From: Leguminivora glycinivorella
Taxonomy: Eukaryota; Arthropoda; Insecta; Lepidoptera; Tortricidae
Assembly (NCBI RefSeq): GCF_023078275.1
Contig: NC_062990.1
Location: 12,415,549-12,479,548, forward strand
DNA length: 64,000 bases
Reading direction: 5' to 3'
Both the position numbers and the translations under genes were made by a program. Position 1 is the stretch's first letter. Every line of letters starts with the position of its first letter. Below are positions 57,601 to 61,675 of the stretch, one piece after another. The notes beneath the pieces were generated by a model. The model saw only the letters and a list, made by a program, of their open reading frames with translations. It was not told where the DNA came from and made no database searches.

Positions 57601-60600
57601 TAGAAATTGTCAACAATGTAAACAAACCATTATATAAAATATCAATATTTTTGCACTATTTTATTATTTTAAATGTTGAGGATGTGAGATGAATCAATTA
57701 AATAACACATGGCTTTAGCCAGTATCTGATAAGTTAGAATGGAAAATAAAGACATTTTGACTACAAGGTTTACTTACATTGTTCACAAATTCTATTGGCG
57801 GCGACTTTAGAGATATTGATCGTAATACACGAAATCGAGACGTCGAAATTCAAAAATTGGGCTCTCAGCTAAGGGGGTTTATTCAAAAAGTTTGAAAACT
57901 TTGAAATCAACCCCTGACATTCTACTCCAAAATTACTGCGTTTCTGTTTAAAAGTCATTTGTGGTATTCCAAGCTTAAAGGGTCCTTATATTTTATCTGC
58001 AAAGGACGGAAATTTGATGAAATCTCAAACATATTTTCTTTGCACTAAAATAATACGAGCGGGGACCCTTTAGGTATGGAGTACCACATATTAACATTAA
58101 GCGGAAACGCTGTAAAGTAGGAGATACATAATCGGCTCCTCGATTCAAATGTGAGCGATACAGGTCAGGGAGCCGATTATTTTTATTTGTTCCGATCGAT
58201 CTTGCGTAGTTATTCGTAGCCGGTAATCGTTACATTGACATGTCAGGTGAAGTGCTCGGCTGGGGCATGGGCAGCGAGGGCCAGCTGGGCACGGGCGCCG
58301 CGGCCGACGCCGCCGCGCCCGCCGCCGCCGTCGCCGCCTTCCAGGCCCGCCGCCCCGGCAAGGTCGCCGCCGGCGCGCAGCACACGGCGCTGCTCGCGGT
58401 TAGTACACTACAAACCTTTACAACTCCAAACTGTTCTAAACTAGCGAGCAAGTTAGGTGAAGAATACTCACTCCTCACTTGAAGGTTAAAAATCACCTAG
58501 CACCAAATGCAAGTAAGCGATAAGCAAACACGAATCTAGCTTCGTACCCAGGGGGAGAGGTCACGTGGTAAAGGCCCGAGGCCCCAGGGGGGATCACGTG
58601 GTCTATTTGTATAGCCGACTTAGGTTCCAGGGAGGAGGGTCACGACCCCCTGTTCCCCTGGGTCCGCACATAACGATAAGCTATCGGCGATTAAAACGAA
58701 CAAAAAATAGTCTCTCCCGTGTAAACAAAAGAGAGAGCGAGCGATTTACTTCATCACTCGGCGATGAACTACAACTCGCTCGCGCATAAAAAGTTACCAA
58801 AAGCTAAGTATACAAAATTACCAAAAACTAAATATAAAAAGTTACCAAAAGCTAAGTATAAAAAACAAAGCTAACTAAGAGTAGTTTGGTCTTAATTAAT
58901 TAAACATAGTTTAAAGCAAAACTAAAAGCTTGGCTTATACAACAAACTTTCTATTCCACAGAAGAATACGTGTCATCTTTTAACTGAAATTGACCTTGAC
59001 TATAATTATATAGACTTAATTACAACCTACAGGTTAAGATATTTTTGCATGCCCGATGCTGGTGAAATATACTGTGTTATCTATTTATAATAGTATCTGA
59101 ACAACTTATGTACATATTTCAAGCAAAATAAAAAAATATTTCATTTCATAAAAATAATATTTTTTGCACTCATAGTCTGTGCTCTCGTAATTTGACTACA
59201 CTACACCGTCTACAGTTCAATGCACATGCAATTAAAATATATTGAAAATATGTTATATTAAAATTACAAATCGAATTATCCTTACAGCTAGACACATCAC
59301 CCGTGAAAGAAAAGTCCCCGACCCCAGAAATGGAAACGGAAGAGCAGCCAGTAGAAGAAGCGCCAAAAGAGAAGGAGAAGCCGAAGGGCAGACAGAACAA
59401 GAAGCAGAAGAGAGGAGAGCAAGAGGATGAGGTGTCTTCCACGTCCAGCGCGCAGCCTGAGGTGCCCGAGGAGACTAAACCGCAGGTATGTCACTTATCA
59501 TCAGTCCCGGGTGCGCCAAAGTTCATATAAAATTGGTATATAGATTATTGGTAGTCCGAAAATGTTTCTCATACAATTTTACATTATAATGATCATTACT
59601 TATAACAATTTTATGTTAATAACTATCGTAACTTCGAATGACTTATGTTCAGCCTCTCTTTTAGGCACTGGTCCCACCGCGAGCTGGTAAGCTGTGAGTT
59701 ATCGGCTATAAAAACGAACAAAATATAAGCACTCCCGTGCAAAGAAAAGAGACACGGCGATATTGATAGCTCACTGCTGGGCGAGTAACTATAAACATCG
59801 CCGTGTCTCTTATATACGCGGGAGTAATTATATTTTGTTCGTTTTTATAGCCGATAGCTCATAGTTTACTAGCTCGCGGTGGGACCAGTGCCTTAGTACC
59901 CACTTTTAACGGTCCTGAGCTAGTGCCATCGAGTTTTGACATATATTATGTAACTTATATAAAAACTACACGTTTTCTCAGATATATAACCTAGCTAGAT
60001 CAATGTTTCGCCTCCGAAATCCCCCATATTACAAATTCCCAAATTAATATATATGAACTTGTACATACATATAGCATTACTATTCGTTTACAATGAGGAG
60101 GCACACTGACATTTTATCCCTCCCAGCGGCGCCTTTGCAAGTCCCTAGGCATGTCACTGTCATTCTTATGTGAGAGAGAGAAAAAACATATCATCTCGCT
60201 CTCACATATGAAATTCTTTATCTGTGCAATGGACTAATAGGGTGGCGCTATCTGTCATAACCAGAGATCGGATTTTTGTGCGTCATCTCATACTAAAAGT
60301 CATTAAAATGACGTAAGTCACTAAGAATGTCGCAAATCCGTCCGATCTCTGGTCATAACCGTTGAGTGTGGCTCCTCATTCCAATGTCAGTGTGGCGTAG
60401 TTCAAACATGAAGCGTTTTTTCATCCGCTACTATTGATGCTTACTGTACTATAGGACTGTATATATTAGTCTGTGTTTTATTATTTTGTTTCTGTGTATT
60501 TCTATTTCGTCACTACTTTTAAAAAATCTCGTATTTCACGCTGTTCCTCAAAGTTAAAACGCAGTAAGTCTATATGCATTCCATACATACTTACTACAAT

Positions 60601-60801
60601 TTTCTTTTCATTGACAGACGAAGATAAAATTATTTTTTAAAGTAGTGACGATTTGTTTTTATTCATTGAAGAATCCAGAGTATAAAAAATGTGCAGAAAA
60701 GAACCATTTTTTTCTAATTTGTATAACGCATTTAGGTAAAAAAGCGGCGAAAATCGTCATCTACATCATCAGTGCGAGGACGCAAACCCAAAAAACAGTA
60801 G
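34519..60801 (+). CDS. Rcc1: Rcc1, chromatin-bound Ran guanine-nucleotide exchange factor (12 coding exons)
   Basis: The joined exons encode about 512 residues once one apparently missing base in exon 7 is allowed for. Family knowledge: Rcc1 sits on nucleosomes and loads GTP onto Ran, making the Ran-GTP gradient for nuclear transport and spindle assembly. What is seen: a basic Lys-rich N-terminus; propeller blades with the repeated G-x-N/C-x-x-G-x-L-G signature (GQGDVGQLGLG, GCNDEGALGR, GCGEQGQLGR, GLNNYGQLG, GRCEYGRLGLG, GMGSEGQLGTG); the Asp of SGGDHLV (about residue 195, equivalent to human D182) and the His of CGQHHS (equivalent to human H304) that face Ran; and a long Glu/Lys-rich tail ending in a KKRRK-type nuclear signal. 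All introns are GT-AG with compatible phases. The tail makes it longer than the roughly 420-residue vertebrate protein. Intron 5 (12.8 kb) is full of nested retroelements. Confidence 0.93.
34610..36304 (+). other. Rcc1 intron 1
   Basis: About 1.7 kb, AT-rich. The only structure is a perfect 34-bp palindrome at 35552-35585 (GGTCCTGCTTCAAGT, 4-base loop, then its complement). No element ends can be paired otherwise. Confidence 0.6.
36305..36416 (+). CDS. Rcc1: Rcc1 exon 2
   Basis: Follows TTTCAG and reads FQLEIPSAPKKRGSVFTCGQ then GDVGQLGLGEDVIETT; the donor is ACTAA|GTAAGT. Contains the first blade signature GQGDVGQLGLGE, almost identical to vertebrate Rcc1. It ends two bases into a Lys codon. 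Confidence 0.92.
36486..36716. mobile_element. GC-rich MITE in Rcc1 intron 2
   Basis: TATAATTTTAGAAGGGACTT pairs with AAGTCCCGTCTAGTTTCTAA. The inner arms TTGCGTGGGCGACGGTCGCG and GCGACCGTCGCCCACGCAAG are a near-perfect inverted pair. About 230 bp, no coding content. Confidence 0.85.
36905..37150 (+). mobile_element. RTE-like LINE/SINE 3' tail abutting the exon 3 acceptor
   Basis: The sequence from TGTGTGGTGACGGGTTAAGA through CCACCCCCTTTCTTCCCGTG to ...GATTGTATGTAT matches the tail at 2027-2150 over its right 110 bp. Its (TGTA)n end lies only about 12 bases before the AG of the exon 3 acceptor. The branch-point region of this intron is therefore probably element-derived. Confidence 0.7.
37160..37247 (+). 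CDS. Rcc1: Rcc1 exon 3
   Basis: Follows TTATTTCAG; encodes KYVSGLGDKIVDVCAGGMHT then IALDSDGK, ending in phase 0 at AAG|GTATTT. AGGMHT is the conserved loop that closes the first blade. A retroelement tail lies directly upstream of the acceptor. Confidence 0.9.
37248..37662 (+). other. Rcc1 intron 3
   Basis: Contains CCGGGTCCACACTG at about 37293, which resembles the complement of sequence at about 29990 (a possible MITE end). No other feature. The open frame at 37529-37747 runs into exon 4 in the wrong frame and is not coding. Confidence 0.5.
37663..37842 (+). CDS. Rcc1: Rcc1 exon 4
   Basis: Sixty codons in phase 0, after CTTCAG and before AGG|GTGAGT. It begins VWTFGCNDEGALGR, the second blade signature, and contains VAISAGDSHSAALLEDGQVY then AWGAFR. 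This matches the vertebrate pattern SAGDSHTAAL...WGSFR closely. Confidence 0.94.
37905..38041. mobile_element. Partial copy of the 59664-59892 MITE family
   Basis: CTCACCGCTGGGCGAGTAGC, ATATCGCCGTGTCTCTT, TTGTTCGTTTTTATAGCCGA and GGGACCAGTGCC match the right half of the complete element at 59664-59892. The left half is missing. It lies in Rcc1 intron 4. Confidence 0.8.
38132..38263 (+). CDS. Rcc1: Rcc1 exon 5
   Basis: Forty-four codons in phase 0 after CTCTCAG, ending CTGTCG|GTGAGT. Reads DSHGSMGLVM ... EPIRIDIGEPAADVASGGDH then LVILS. The Asp in SGGDHLV is equivalent to human Rcc1 Asp182, a catalytic-interface residue, so the exchange activity is expected to be intact. A decayed copy of this exon's 3' end lies at 38994-39063. 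Confidence 0.93.
38994..39063 (+). pseudogene. Relic duplicate of the 3' end of Rcc1 exon 5
   Basis: GAGCCCGCTGCCGTTGTAAC TTCCGGTGGAGAGATCATCTT ATACTGTTGGCGAGGAAC aligns with the end of exon 5 plus its donor (GAACCTGCTGCCGATGTGGC, TTCCGGTGGCGACCATCTTG, TGTCGGTGAGT), with a 2-base gap. The copy has an in-frame stop (TAA), and the donor GT is changed to GC followed by GAGG. It is a dead tandem-duplication remnant about 780 bp downstream, in intron 5. Confidence 0.8.
39574..41184 (+). pseudogene. LINE ORF1: coiled-coil plus SGNH/esterase-like domain
   Basis: The first frame, from ATG 39574, starts with an Ala run (MQTRRAAAAAAAAALQQEP) and continues as a long Glu/Lys/Leu-rich coiled coil. It stops at 40384. 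The second frame (40387-41184) continues without loss: both join if one base is missing near 40370. The second part reads NVIMYCDEIGSNMSSFL and TTLLIFMGNRGNVNKNN, which resemble blocks I and III of SGNH hydrolases, but with Cys-Asp-Glu in place of the usual Gly-Asp-Ser. Esterase-bearing ORF1 proteins occur in CR1-group LINEs and are thought to act with the RNA. The 5' UTR probably begins near 39.1-39.2 kb. It lies in Rcc1 intron 5 in the same orientation. The clade is inferred. Confidence 0.7.
42300..43120 (+). pseudogene. Degenerate LINE RNase H and C-terminal zinc-knuckle fragment
   Basis: In broken frames: IYILSDSQAALKAF and VQLVWIPAY with downstream GFIGNENADELAKA are RNase H motifs of I/R1/Loa-type non-LTR elements. 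IPCRMCGEEEETIRHLMCEC is the CCHC-like motif found after it. The chain is interrupted by a stop after WIPAY, frameshifts, and a local inverted duplication at 42868-42939. It ends with a TGA/TAG region near 43120. It sits as cargo inside the hAT element. Confidence 0.7.
42868..42939. repeat. Local inverted duplication (hairpin)
   Basis: AAGGAATTTTGGCCAAGAAG plus GGACACGCTGACT is followed by a 6-base loop and then its complement AGTCAGCGTGTCCC ATCTTGGCCAAAATTCCTT. The arms are about 33 bp with one mismatch. It interrupts the RNase H-element reading frame, so it arose after that sequence was coding. Template switching during replication or reverse transcription is the simplest source. Confidence 0.9.
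43203..43336. mobile_element. MITE with TCCGATATCGGA ends, copy 3
   Basis: GAGTATCCGATCCGATCGAG and CATCCGATATCGGATCGGAT form the ends; the interior GGCGCCATCTTTGAT...TTTGAAATCC is shared with 29337-29462. A 25-bp fragment of the same end (GTATCCGATCCGGTCCAAGA) lies at 42277. The RNase H debris is therefore bracketed by two ends of one MITE family. Confidence 0.75.
43802..45302 (+). pseudogene. LINE (CR1/Jockey-like) reverse transcriptase, lacks endonuclease and C-terminus
   Basis: Two frames (to 44475 and from about 44455 to 45302) join if one G is missing from the G5 run at about 44450. The first part is the linker between endonuclease and RT (ELHQRRRALYALYEERRFNT). Then come NFRPISVLPTFSKIFEK, GFTRGRSTTDAG, FCDLSKAFDCV (motif A), GVPQGSILGPFLFIIYINDL (motif B) and LFADDTS (motif C), all intact. 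The sequence breaks off after VVVKDEELV, where the R4/Dong-like element is inserted. The missing endonuclease coincides with the hAT element upstream. It probably belongs to the same LINE as the ORF1 at 39574-41184. Confidence 0.82.
45490..46863 (-). CDS. R4/Dong-like polyprotein, C-terminal part with CCHC and PD-(D/E)XK endonuclease
   Basis: About 457 codons in a different frame from the upstream part. It opens in the RT thumb (SISESETYKYLGM), then has DICRACRRPGESLRHIISGC, a C-x2-C-x8-H-x4-C zinc-binding motif. This is followed by KPDIVIIDR, AVLVDITIP and KAEKDKSSKY, which together look like the P-D ... D-x-T ... K core of a restriction-like endonuclease. It overlaps the RT frame at 46827-46863. 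The two join if one G is restored in a G5 run near 46846. The truncated copy at 49348-50037 differs by about four bases in 570, so this sequence is young. Confidence 0.82.
   Translation of the reverse strand: MCGHACTAGEVVNSENLQLSETMSFRSISESETYKYLGMSQSLGIEDVGIRRSVKERFFSRLTKVLNSLLSGGNKVRAFNAWVMPLLTYSFGILRWTQTELDALDRRVRSLLTTHRMLHPRSSVMRLYIPRKCGGRGFLNAKDLHNREVYNLRNYFLNNECGMHRDVVAVDGNLTPLSLAKQNWRKPVVLSTADRKAVWESKQLHGRFYKALTGPDVDLLASVNWLRFGDLFGETEGFACAIADEVMMTNNYRKYILKDGTVDICRACRRPGESLRHIISGCSHLANGEYLHRHNLVARIIHQQLALQYGLVDREVPYYKYLPAPVLENGRATLYWDRSIITDRTIVANKPDIVIIDRLQRRAVLVDITIPHDENLVKAEKDKSSKYLDLAHEITAMWDVESTIIVPIVVSANGLIAKSLDQHLKRLSLGGWIKGQMQKAVILDTARIVRRFLSLQP
46827..49121 (-). CDS. R4/Dong-like polyprotein, N-terminal part with reverse transcriptase
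   Basis: 764 codons from an ATG at 49121. Residues about 20-75 are Ser/Pro-rich, including an eight-residue Pro run. RRMTWTREINENVMRAYYGA (about residues 91-110) is a conserved N-terminal element of this RT group. Then: PGPDGLHNFWLK, NYRPITCLPTLYKLLTS, QNGCR, WIDYKKAYDSVPH (motif A Asp), GIFQGDSLSPLWF (motif B) and YMDDLKLFA (motif C Asp pair), about residues 545-730. The frame stops after VQRGRL, where the G run is one base short of keeping the endonuclease in frame. No other damage is seen, so the element may be intact in the real genome. GC-rich relative to its neighbours. Confidence 0.84.
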   Translation of the reverse strand: MKMLTRSRTKAAQGNARPPSSPASSSSPSASSSGDEFATAPDTDGSSDESGPPPPPPPPPARRGRPPLPARLGPAGHPTPPTAPAAGGVVRRMTWTREINENVMRAYYGATEGGTRLSAYRSRMLPLFQALEPSTTVSEQRLSDQVRVIQRSKRLDDATLDRLRQEALAARADPASGRDLPAMSPDPVPEPDLAPEAPRVDSGNDGGDFASQSVSEPANEQLRRSLEEAITQYRSTNNPRPRLPRLPMNRRNLALMGALNALLEPFIRTSKDLDDTHSIMYCGAIAACRVARVKFPDADRATRTVGGVPAWQVRIERRINSFRTLIAKLICFRGGNNRPRVMRFVNQAFAGTDIRPRDYLANVTERIDFLKQKVYAWASRIRRYRKRVDRFQQNRLFQSDQRKVYRRWEETDPRVSDVRLPDATAMSDFWRSIWSVPVEHTESEWMTVVERECENIEPMGAITISPDDVSCATRTAQNWKSPGPDGLHNFWLKWFRCSHSRLATQFQQALDLGSLPPSLTTGVTFLLYKSGSTTEAKNYRPITCLPTLYKLLTSILRAKINAHIVANNILAPAQNGCRVGSRGTKELLLIDMTICQQVRRNKGAISAAWIDYKKAYDSVPHSWLRRVLELYKLDAALISFLAACMRQWTTVLRQPGVRDYPPGPQDFIRIERGIFQGDSLSPLWFCLALNPLSTLLKDSGLGCRLRREGEVISHLLYMDDLKLFAPNTQDLMVLLTTTEVFSTAIRMEFGVDKCAVMHVQRGRL
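49348..50037 (-). mobile_element. Second R4/Dong-like copy, 5'-truncated
   Basis: It matches the 3' 690 bp of the element at 45306-49333 (offset about 4020 bp), with only about four differences across the coding part; the open frame at 49510-50013 is the endonuclease end. It is cut off after the HRHNLVARI region, where the match ends at 50037. Its 3' end carries AATAATAATAAAA-type sequence, into which the full-length element's 5' end is joined. 5' truncation is typical of target-primed reverse transcription. Confidence 0.9.
50038..50370 (+). mobile_element. 3' UTR of the interrupted CR1/Jockey-like LINE
   Basis: After the R4 copies the plus-strand sequence ends with GCCTACATGAATAAAGATAT and TTTGAATTGAATTGATTTGA, a short tandem (ATTGA)n-type tail characteristic of CR1-like 3' ends. 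It begins near a (TTA)n run at 50055-50077. About 100-150 codons of RT C-terminus are missing between 45302 and here, so the LINE also suffered a deletion. Confidence 0.6.
50560..50950 (+). repeat. Repeat family B, uninterrupted copy
   Basis: TTTTTCACCACATCCACTGG through GTTTGATGTTTTATAGTCCG and CCATTCGCTACGCTCGCGGT to ACTTTGCCCCCTTGTAAAAC matches the two flanks of the Penelope-like element at 26076-28790. It lacks that insertion and so defines the element's edges. It ends about 70 bp before the exon 6 acceptor of Rcc1. Confidence 0.85.
51023..51119 (+). CDS. Rcc1: Rcc1 exon 6
   Basis: After TTTATAG; reads TTGGVYTMGCGEQGQLGRLA then QRSASRDSRQGF, and ends one base into a Ser codon at TTCA|GTGAGT. 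Vertebrate Rcc1 has the closely matching GDLYTLGCGEQGQLGRV...GGRQGL at this point. It is strongly GC-rich compared with its introns. Confidence 0.94.
51193..51455 (+). mobile_element. tRNA-derived SINE, family 1, copy 3
   Basis: Has ACCGGTCTGGCGTAGTCGGT (A-box region) and GTCCCGGGTTCGAATACCGG (B-box), then the same body as at 6806-7078, ending (TTTA)n. It starts about 73 bp downstream of the exon 6 donor. The tail body differs in its last 60 bp (GCTTTGCTTAGTTTGGGGCT instead of the CTTGAGCTTACCG type), marking a subfamily. Confidence 0.87.
51969..52105 (+). CDS. Rcc1: Rcc1 exon 7, with an apparent one-base deletion
   Basis: After CATCCAG the frame reads ALLVPAKVTLKWAASHIWAG then YHATFAL. From about 52045 the propeller sequence DKMFAWGLNNYGQLG continues one frame over. 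The donor phase (CTCG|GTAAG) also only fits exon 8 if one base is added. The likely site is CTGACACC, where one extra G would read Leu-Asp-Thr. Every other exon is intact, so an assembly error or a rare allele is more likely than a dead gene. Confidence 0.88.
52181..52368. repeat. Dispersed repeat with AAACCCCCGAC ends
   Basis: AAAACCCCCGACCGCGACAT at the left pairs with TTTGCGTCGGGGGTTAAAA at the right. The interior GTTCACCCGTTCGTGAGCTACGGTGCCACAGACAGACA is a sequence I know as very common in Lepidoptera. It lies 76 bp downstream of the exon 7 donor. Confidence 0.7.
52847..53009 (+). CDS. Rcc1: Rcc1 exon 8
   Basis: After TAACAG; completes a Gly codon and reads ITGEKRKTALYAPTECDAF, WQRVACGQHHSLALDSKGQ and VFAVGRCEYGR. 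The His of CGQHHS is equivalent to human His304, which contacts Ran. The donor is GGACG|GTACGT. A dispersed repeat (family R) starts only about ten bases past the donor. Confidence 0.94.
53020..53790 (+). repeat. Repeat family R copy, split by a TA-target MITE
   Basis: 53020-53147 and 53665-53790 match 17262-17530 in order and orientation. The inserted 0.5 kb is the element at 53148-53661. The uninterrupted copy shows the empty site as CATATTCTTAGCTTGATATG. Confidence 0.8.
53148..53661. mobile_element. TIR element with GGCTACT ends and TA target site
   Basis: TAGGCTACTAGAC and GTCAAGTAGCCTA are the ends, flanked by TA. The edges are confirmed by comparison with the uninterrupted family R copy at 17262-17530. 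No reading frame. The end motif resembles GGCTAGT of the MITE at 56296-56466. Confidence 0.75.
54576..55402. mobile_element. TIR-bounded cassette containing a LINE ORF1 fragment
   Basis: AGGGCTGGTCAGGTTTTTCA and ATCGCCAGATAAATA on the left pair with TATTTATCTGGCGACT and AAAACCGGCCCT on the right, roughly 45-bp imperfect terminal inverted repeats. Inside, on the minus strand, is an ORF1-like frame followed by a (TAAA)n tail at 54674-54700 (reading TTTATTTATTTATT on plus). Either a LINE fragment landed in a MITE, or the MITE mobilises it. No target duplication is visible. Confidence 0.6.
54793..55356 (-). CDS. LINE ORF1-like protein, C-terminal RNA-binding-type domain
   Basis: 187 codons, uninterrupted. 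A Lys/Arg-rich stretch (FTLVERKKKARRAPRK) precedes a domain running from ALYVSRLHYSAVADDVVEYV to HYVHFSSFVVRV and FWPKGVLFRRFRGNLP. I recognise the combination 'V-x-R-L ... S-F-x-V ... W-P-x-G-V-L-x-R-x-F' from ORF1 proteins of insect non-LTR elements, where it probably binds RNA. The ATG at 55356 lies near the cassette edge, so the true N-terminus is probably lost. No endonuclease or RT follows: the stop is followed directly by a 3' UTR-like region and a TAAA tail. It lies antisense in Rcc1 intron 8. An ORF1-only element, or 3' transduction of a fragment, are both possible. Confidence 0.6.
   Translation of the reverse strand: MRLPPVTSKPRQRDYAGVAAGQLVAASRVNAPNKGCEEPVEENSSRAKVDKEGFTLVERKKKARRAPRKTLCGTAEPVNSGLRVATPSKALYVSRLHYSAVADDVVEYVRRKTGYTLRVHQLQSRHYVHFSSFVVRVPRPLQDTIASADFWPKGVLFRRFRGNLPNPTPGQTTQRSHAVSSSPKSIV
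55403..56295. other. Rcc1 intron 8, no gene
   Basis: AT-rich. One stem structure: AGTACGGCATATTC at about 55995 with AATATGCCGTACT at about 56046, spacing about 35 bp. Nothing else recognised. Confidence 0.45.
56296..56466. mobile_element. MITE with GGCTAGTTTCCTA ends and TA target site
   Basis: AATAGGCTAGTTTCCTACTA and TATAGGAAACTAGCCTATT form the ends. An inverted fragment of its interior (GAGGAGTGACGTCACGGTCA, TTCATTTACTTTATATCTTT) occurs at 21062-21180. 171 bp, no coding. Confidence 0.82.
56655..56956 (+). mobile_element. Complete tRNA-derived SINE, family 2, with 11-bp TSD
   Basis: The head GTGGCCTAGCGGTAAGAGCG (A box) and GGTCGCGGGTTCGAAACCCG (B box) resembles a tRNA, but the acceptor arm does not pair, so it is not a tRNA gene. 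The body includes TTTTCGGTGAAGGAAAACAT, and the tail is (GAT)n. A perfect 11-bp target duplication, ACAGGTATTGT, flanks it (56644-56654 and 56957-56967). This indicates recent L1/RTE-type target-primed insertion, in Rcc1 intron 8. Confidence 0.92.
57104..57225 (+). CDS. Rcc1: Rcc1 exon 9
   Basis: After TTTCCAG; completes Arg and reads LGLGDREGDAENLEPVPALV then GKKCVSIAAGTCNSFAVTDT. This continues the EYGR|LGLG blade signature across the intron. The donor is ACAG|GTATTG, one base into a Gly codon. Confidence 0.93.
57416..57587. repeat. Fold-back repeat with a tRNA-like B box at its centre
   Basis: The left arm CATATACAAAGAAAAAATGA and AAGGCCTCCAAGTG is repeated in inverted form on the right (CACTTGGAGGCCTTAGGTCA, TTTTTTCTTTGTATATGAT), about 58 bp per arm. 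Read on the minus strand, the roughly 50-base centre contains ACGCTGGTTCGAATCCAGCA, a perfect T-arm stem-loop with a B box. There is no matching acceptor stem or A box, so it is not a functional tRNA gene. It lies in Rcc1 intron 9. Confidence 0.8.
57918..58127. mobile_element. Fold-back MITE
   Basis: ATTCTACTCCAAAATTACTG, GCGTTTCTG and TGTGGTATTCC on the left pair with GTACCACATA, GCGGAAACGC and TGTAAAGTAGGAGATAC on the right. CTTAAAGGGTCC / GGACCCTTTAGG closes the inner stem. A separate short hairpin, ATAATCGGCTCC ... GGAGCCGATTAT, follows at 58128-58179. Confidence 0.7.
58247..58398 (+). CDS. Rcc1: Rcc1 exon 10
   Basis: After TGTCAG; completes Gly and reads EVLGWGMGSEGQLGTGAAAD, then an Ala-rich run and RRPGKVAAGAQHTALLA, in phase 0 before GTTAGT. 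The last propeller blade is present, but the usual loop after LGTG is replaced by an Ala-rich low-complexity stretch. Very GC-rich (mostly GCC/GCG codons) in an AT-rich setting. Confidence 0.92.
59288..59485 (+). CDS. Rcc1: Rcc1 exon 11, acidic/basic tail
   Basis: After CTTACAG; 66 codons in phase 0, LDTSPVKEKSPTPEMETEEQ followed by alternating Glu and Lys/Arg blocks (KEKEKPKGRQNKKQKRGEQE) and a Ser-rich end. The SP/TP dipeptides are possible proline-directed phosphorylation sites, by analogy. This tail lies beyond the propeller and is longer than in vertebrate Rcc1. The donor is CGCAG|GTATG. Confidence 0.85.
59664..59892. mobile_element. MITE with TTA target duplication (PIF/Harbinger-type)
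   Basis: GGCACTGGTCCCACCGCGAG and CTCGCGGTGGGACCAGTGCC are the terminal inverted repeats, flanked on both sides by TTA. A 3-bp TTA/TAA duplication is the PIF/Harbinger signature. The arms continue through GAGTTATCGGCTATAAAAAC / GTTTTTATAGCCGATAGCTC, so it folds back almost completely. Partial relatives are at 37905-38041 and about 58670-58760. Confidence 0.9.
60092..60380. mobile_element. TIR element with AATGAGGAG ends, hosting a mini-MITE
   Basis: AATGAGGAGGCACACT and AGTGTGGCTCCTCATT bound about 290 bp. It contains the 92-bp element at 60261-60352. No reading frame; Rcc1 intron 11. Confidence 0.65.
60261..60352. mobile_element. 92-bp mini-MITE with 6-7-bp TSD
   Basis: CCAGAGATCGGA and TCCGATCTCTGG end the element. 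TCATAA stands on each side (60255-60260 and 60353-60358). The interior is partly palindromic (GTCATTAAAATGAC). It is nested in the element at 60092-60380, so it is younger. Confidence 0.8.
60736..60801 (+). CDS. Rcc1: Rcc1 exon 12, last coding exon
   Basis: After CATTTAG, in phase 0: VKKRRKSSSTSSVRGRKPKK followed by Gln and a TAG stop at 60799-60801. It ends the protein with a monopartite/bipartite nuclear localisation-like stretch (KKRRK ... RGRKPKK). The phase agrees with exon 11, and the composition continues the Lys/Ser-rich tail, supporting the assignment. Confidence 0.87.
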   Translation, partial: VKKRRKSSSTSSVRGRKPKKQ

Positions 60802-60877
60802 CGGCAGCGTAGGAAAAGACGTACTGACGTACTTTATTTTTTGTTTTTACAGTATAATAGTATGGTAATAGGAAGTA
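60802..60877 (+). other. Start of the Rcc1 3' UTR
   Basis: Follows the stop codon. No clear AATAAA lies before the MITE that begins at 60878, so the 3' UTR probably runs into that element or beyond. Candidate AATAAA signals occur only much further on (about 62898 and 62927). Confidence 0.4.
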
Positions 60878-61416
60878 CAGAAGTAGTGCGAAAAGGTTTC
60901 CTTCGTATTTTTCCGGAAACGTTCGTATTTTGTCATGCTAGTTCAATCAATGTCAGTACATCTTATACCATAGAGGAAATAAGTAAGGGAAGAGTTCATC
61001 TCATCATCAATCACGCGCCAACTAGCGTAAATTATCAGTACTGCTACTTGTCAATAGACGTCACGACGAACAAAAAGTCTATTGCTCAGCAATTTTTAGC
61101 TAATATTACAATAGTATTAATCAGTACTTTGCTTTCAATTACTTCAGCTTATAATATAAGGTGTAAACTGTTTTAATATTACATTTTTGGCAGACGCAAT
61201 AATGTCGGCACCTAGTATCGAGTAGCAGTACTGATAATTTACGCTAGTTGGCGCGTGATTGACGAGTGAATGTCGATAGATGTCACTACAAATAACTCGC
61301 ATTTACTGATGTATGGAGTTACAACTCTTCCCTTACTTATTCCTCTATGCTTATACTGAGACACGCTCGTACGTTTCCGTAACAATACGAAGGCAAATCT
61401 TTTCGCCCTACATCTG
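60878..61416. mobile_element. Fold-back TIR element with TA target site, in or near the Rcc1 3' UTR
   Basis: TACAGAAGTAGTGCGAAAAG and CTTTTCGCCCTACATCTGTA are the ends, each including a TA. The inner arms CAATCACGCGCCAACTAGCG TAAATTATCAGTACTGCTAC and the exact complement at 61227-61266 are a perfect 40-bp pair. The 111-codon open frame at 60841-61176 lies in one arm and is not a gene. 76 bp after the Rcc1 stop codon. Confidence 0.87.
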
Positions 61417-61675
61417 TAGTAGGCTTAAGAACTAGATGGCGCTGTCAGCCGTCACAAATTTATTTGAGGATCTACCATCTCCGGATACTACTTTTACTGA
61501 TATAAATTTTATATGTTAACTGCATTATAATGCGTATTTGTGCTTACCCCTCCTTCCTTTCATATATTCATATCGTCAATTTCGACATGTTCTAGTCACC
61601 GCAAAAATGCATGTGGCGCCATCTAGTTCAACTTCCGAAACTCGATATAAAATTCTACTTTGTAAGTCTTATTAA

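Noticed and set aside
60841..61176. 111-codon open frame directly after the Rcc1 stop
   Set aside because: It lies within one arm of the fold-back element 60878-61416, has no domain, and disappears when the element structure is recognised.
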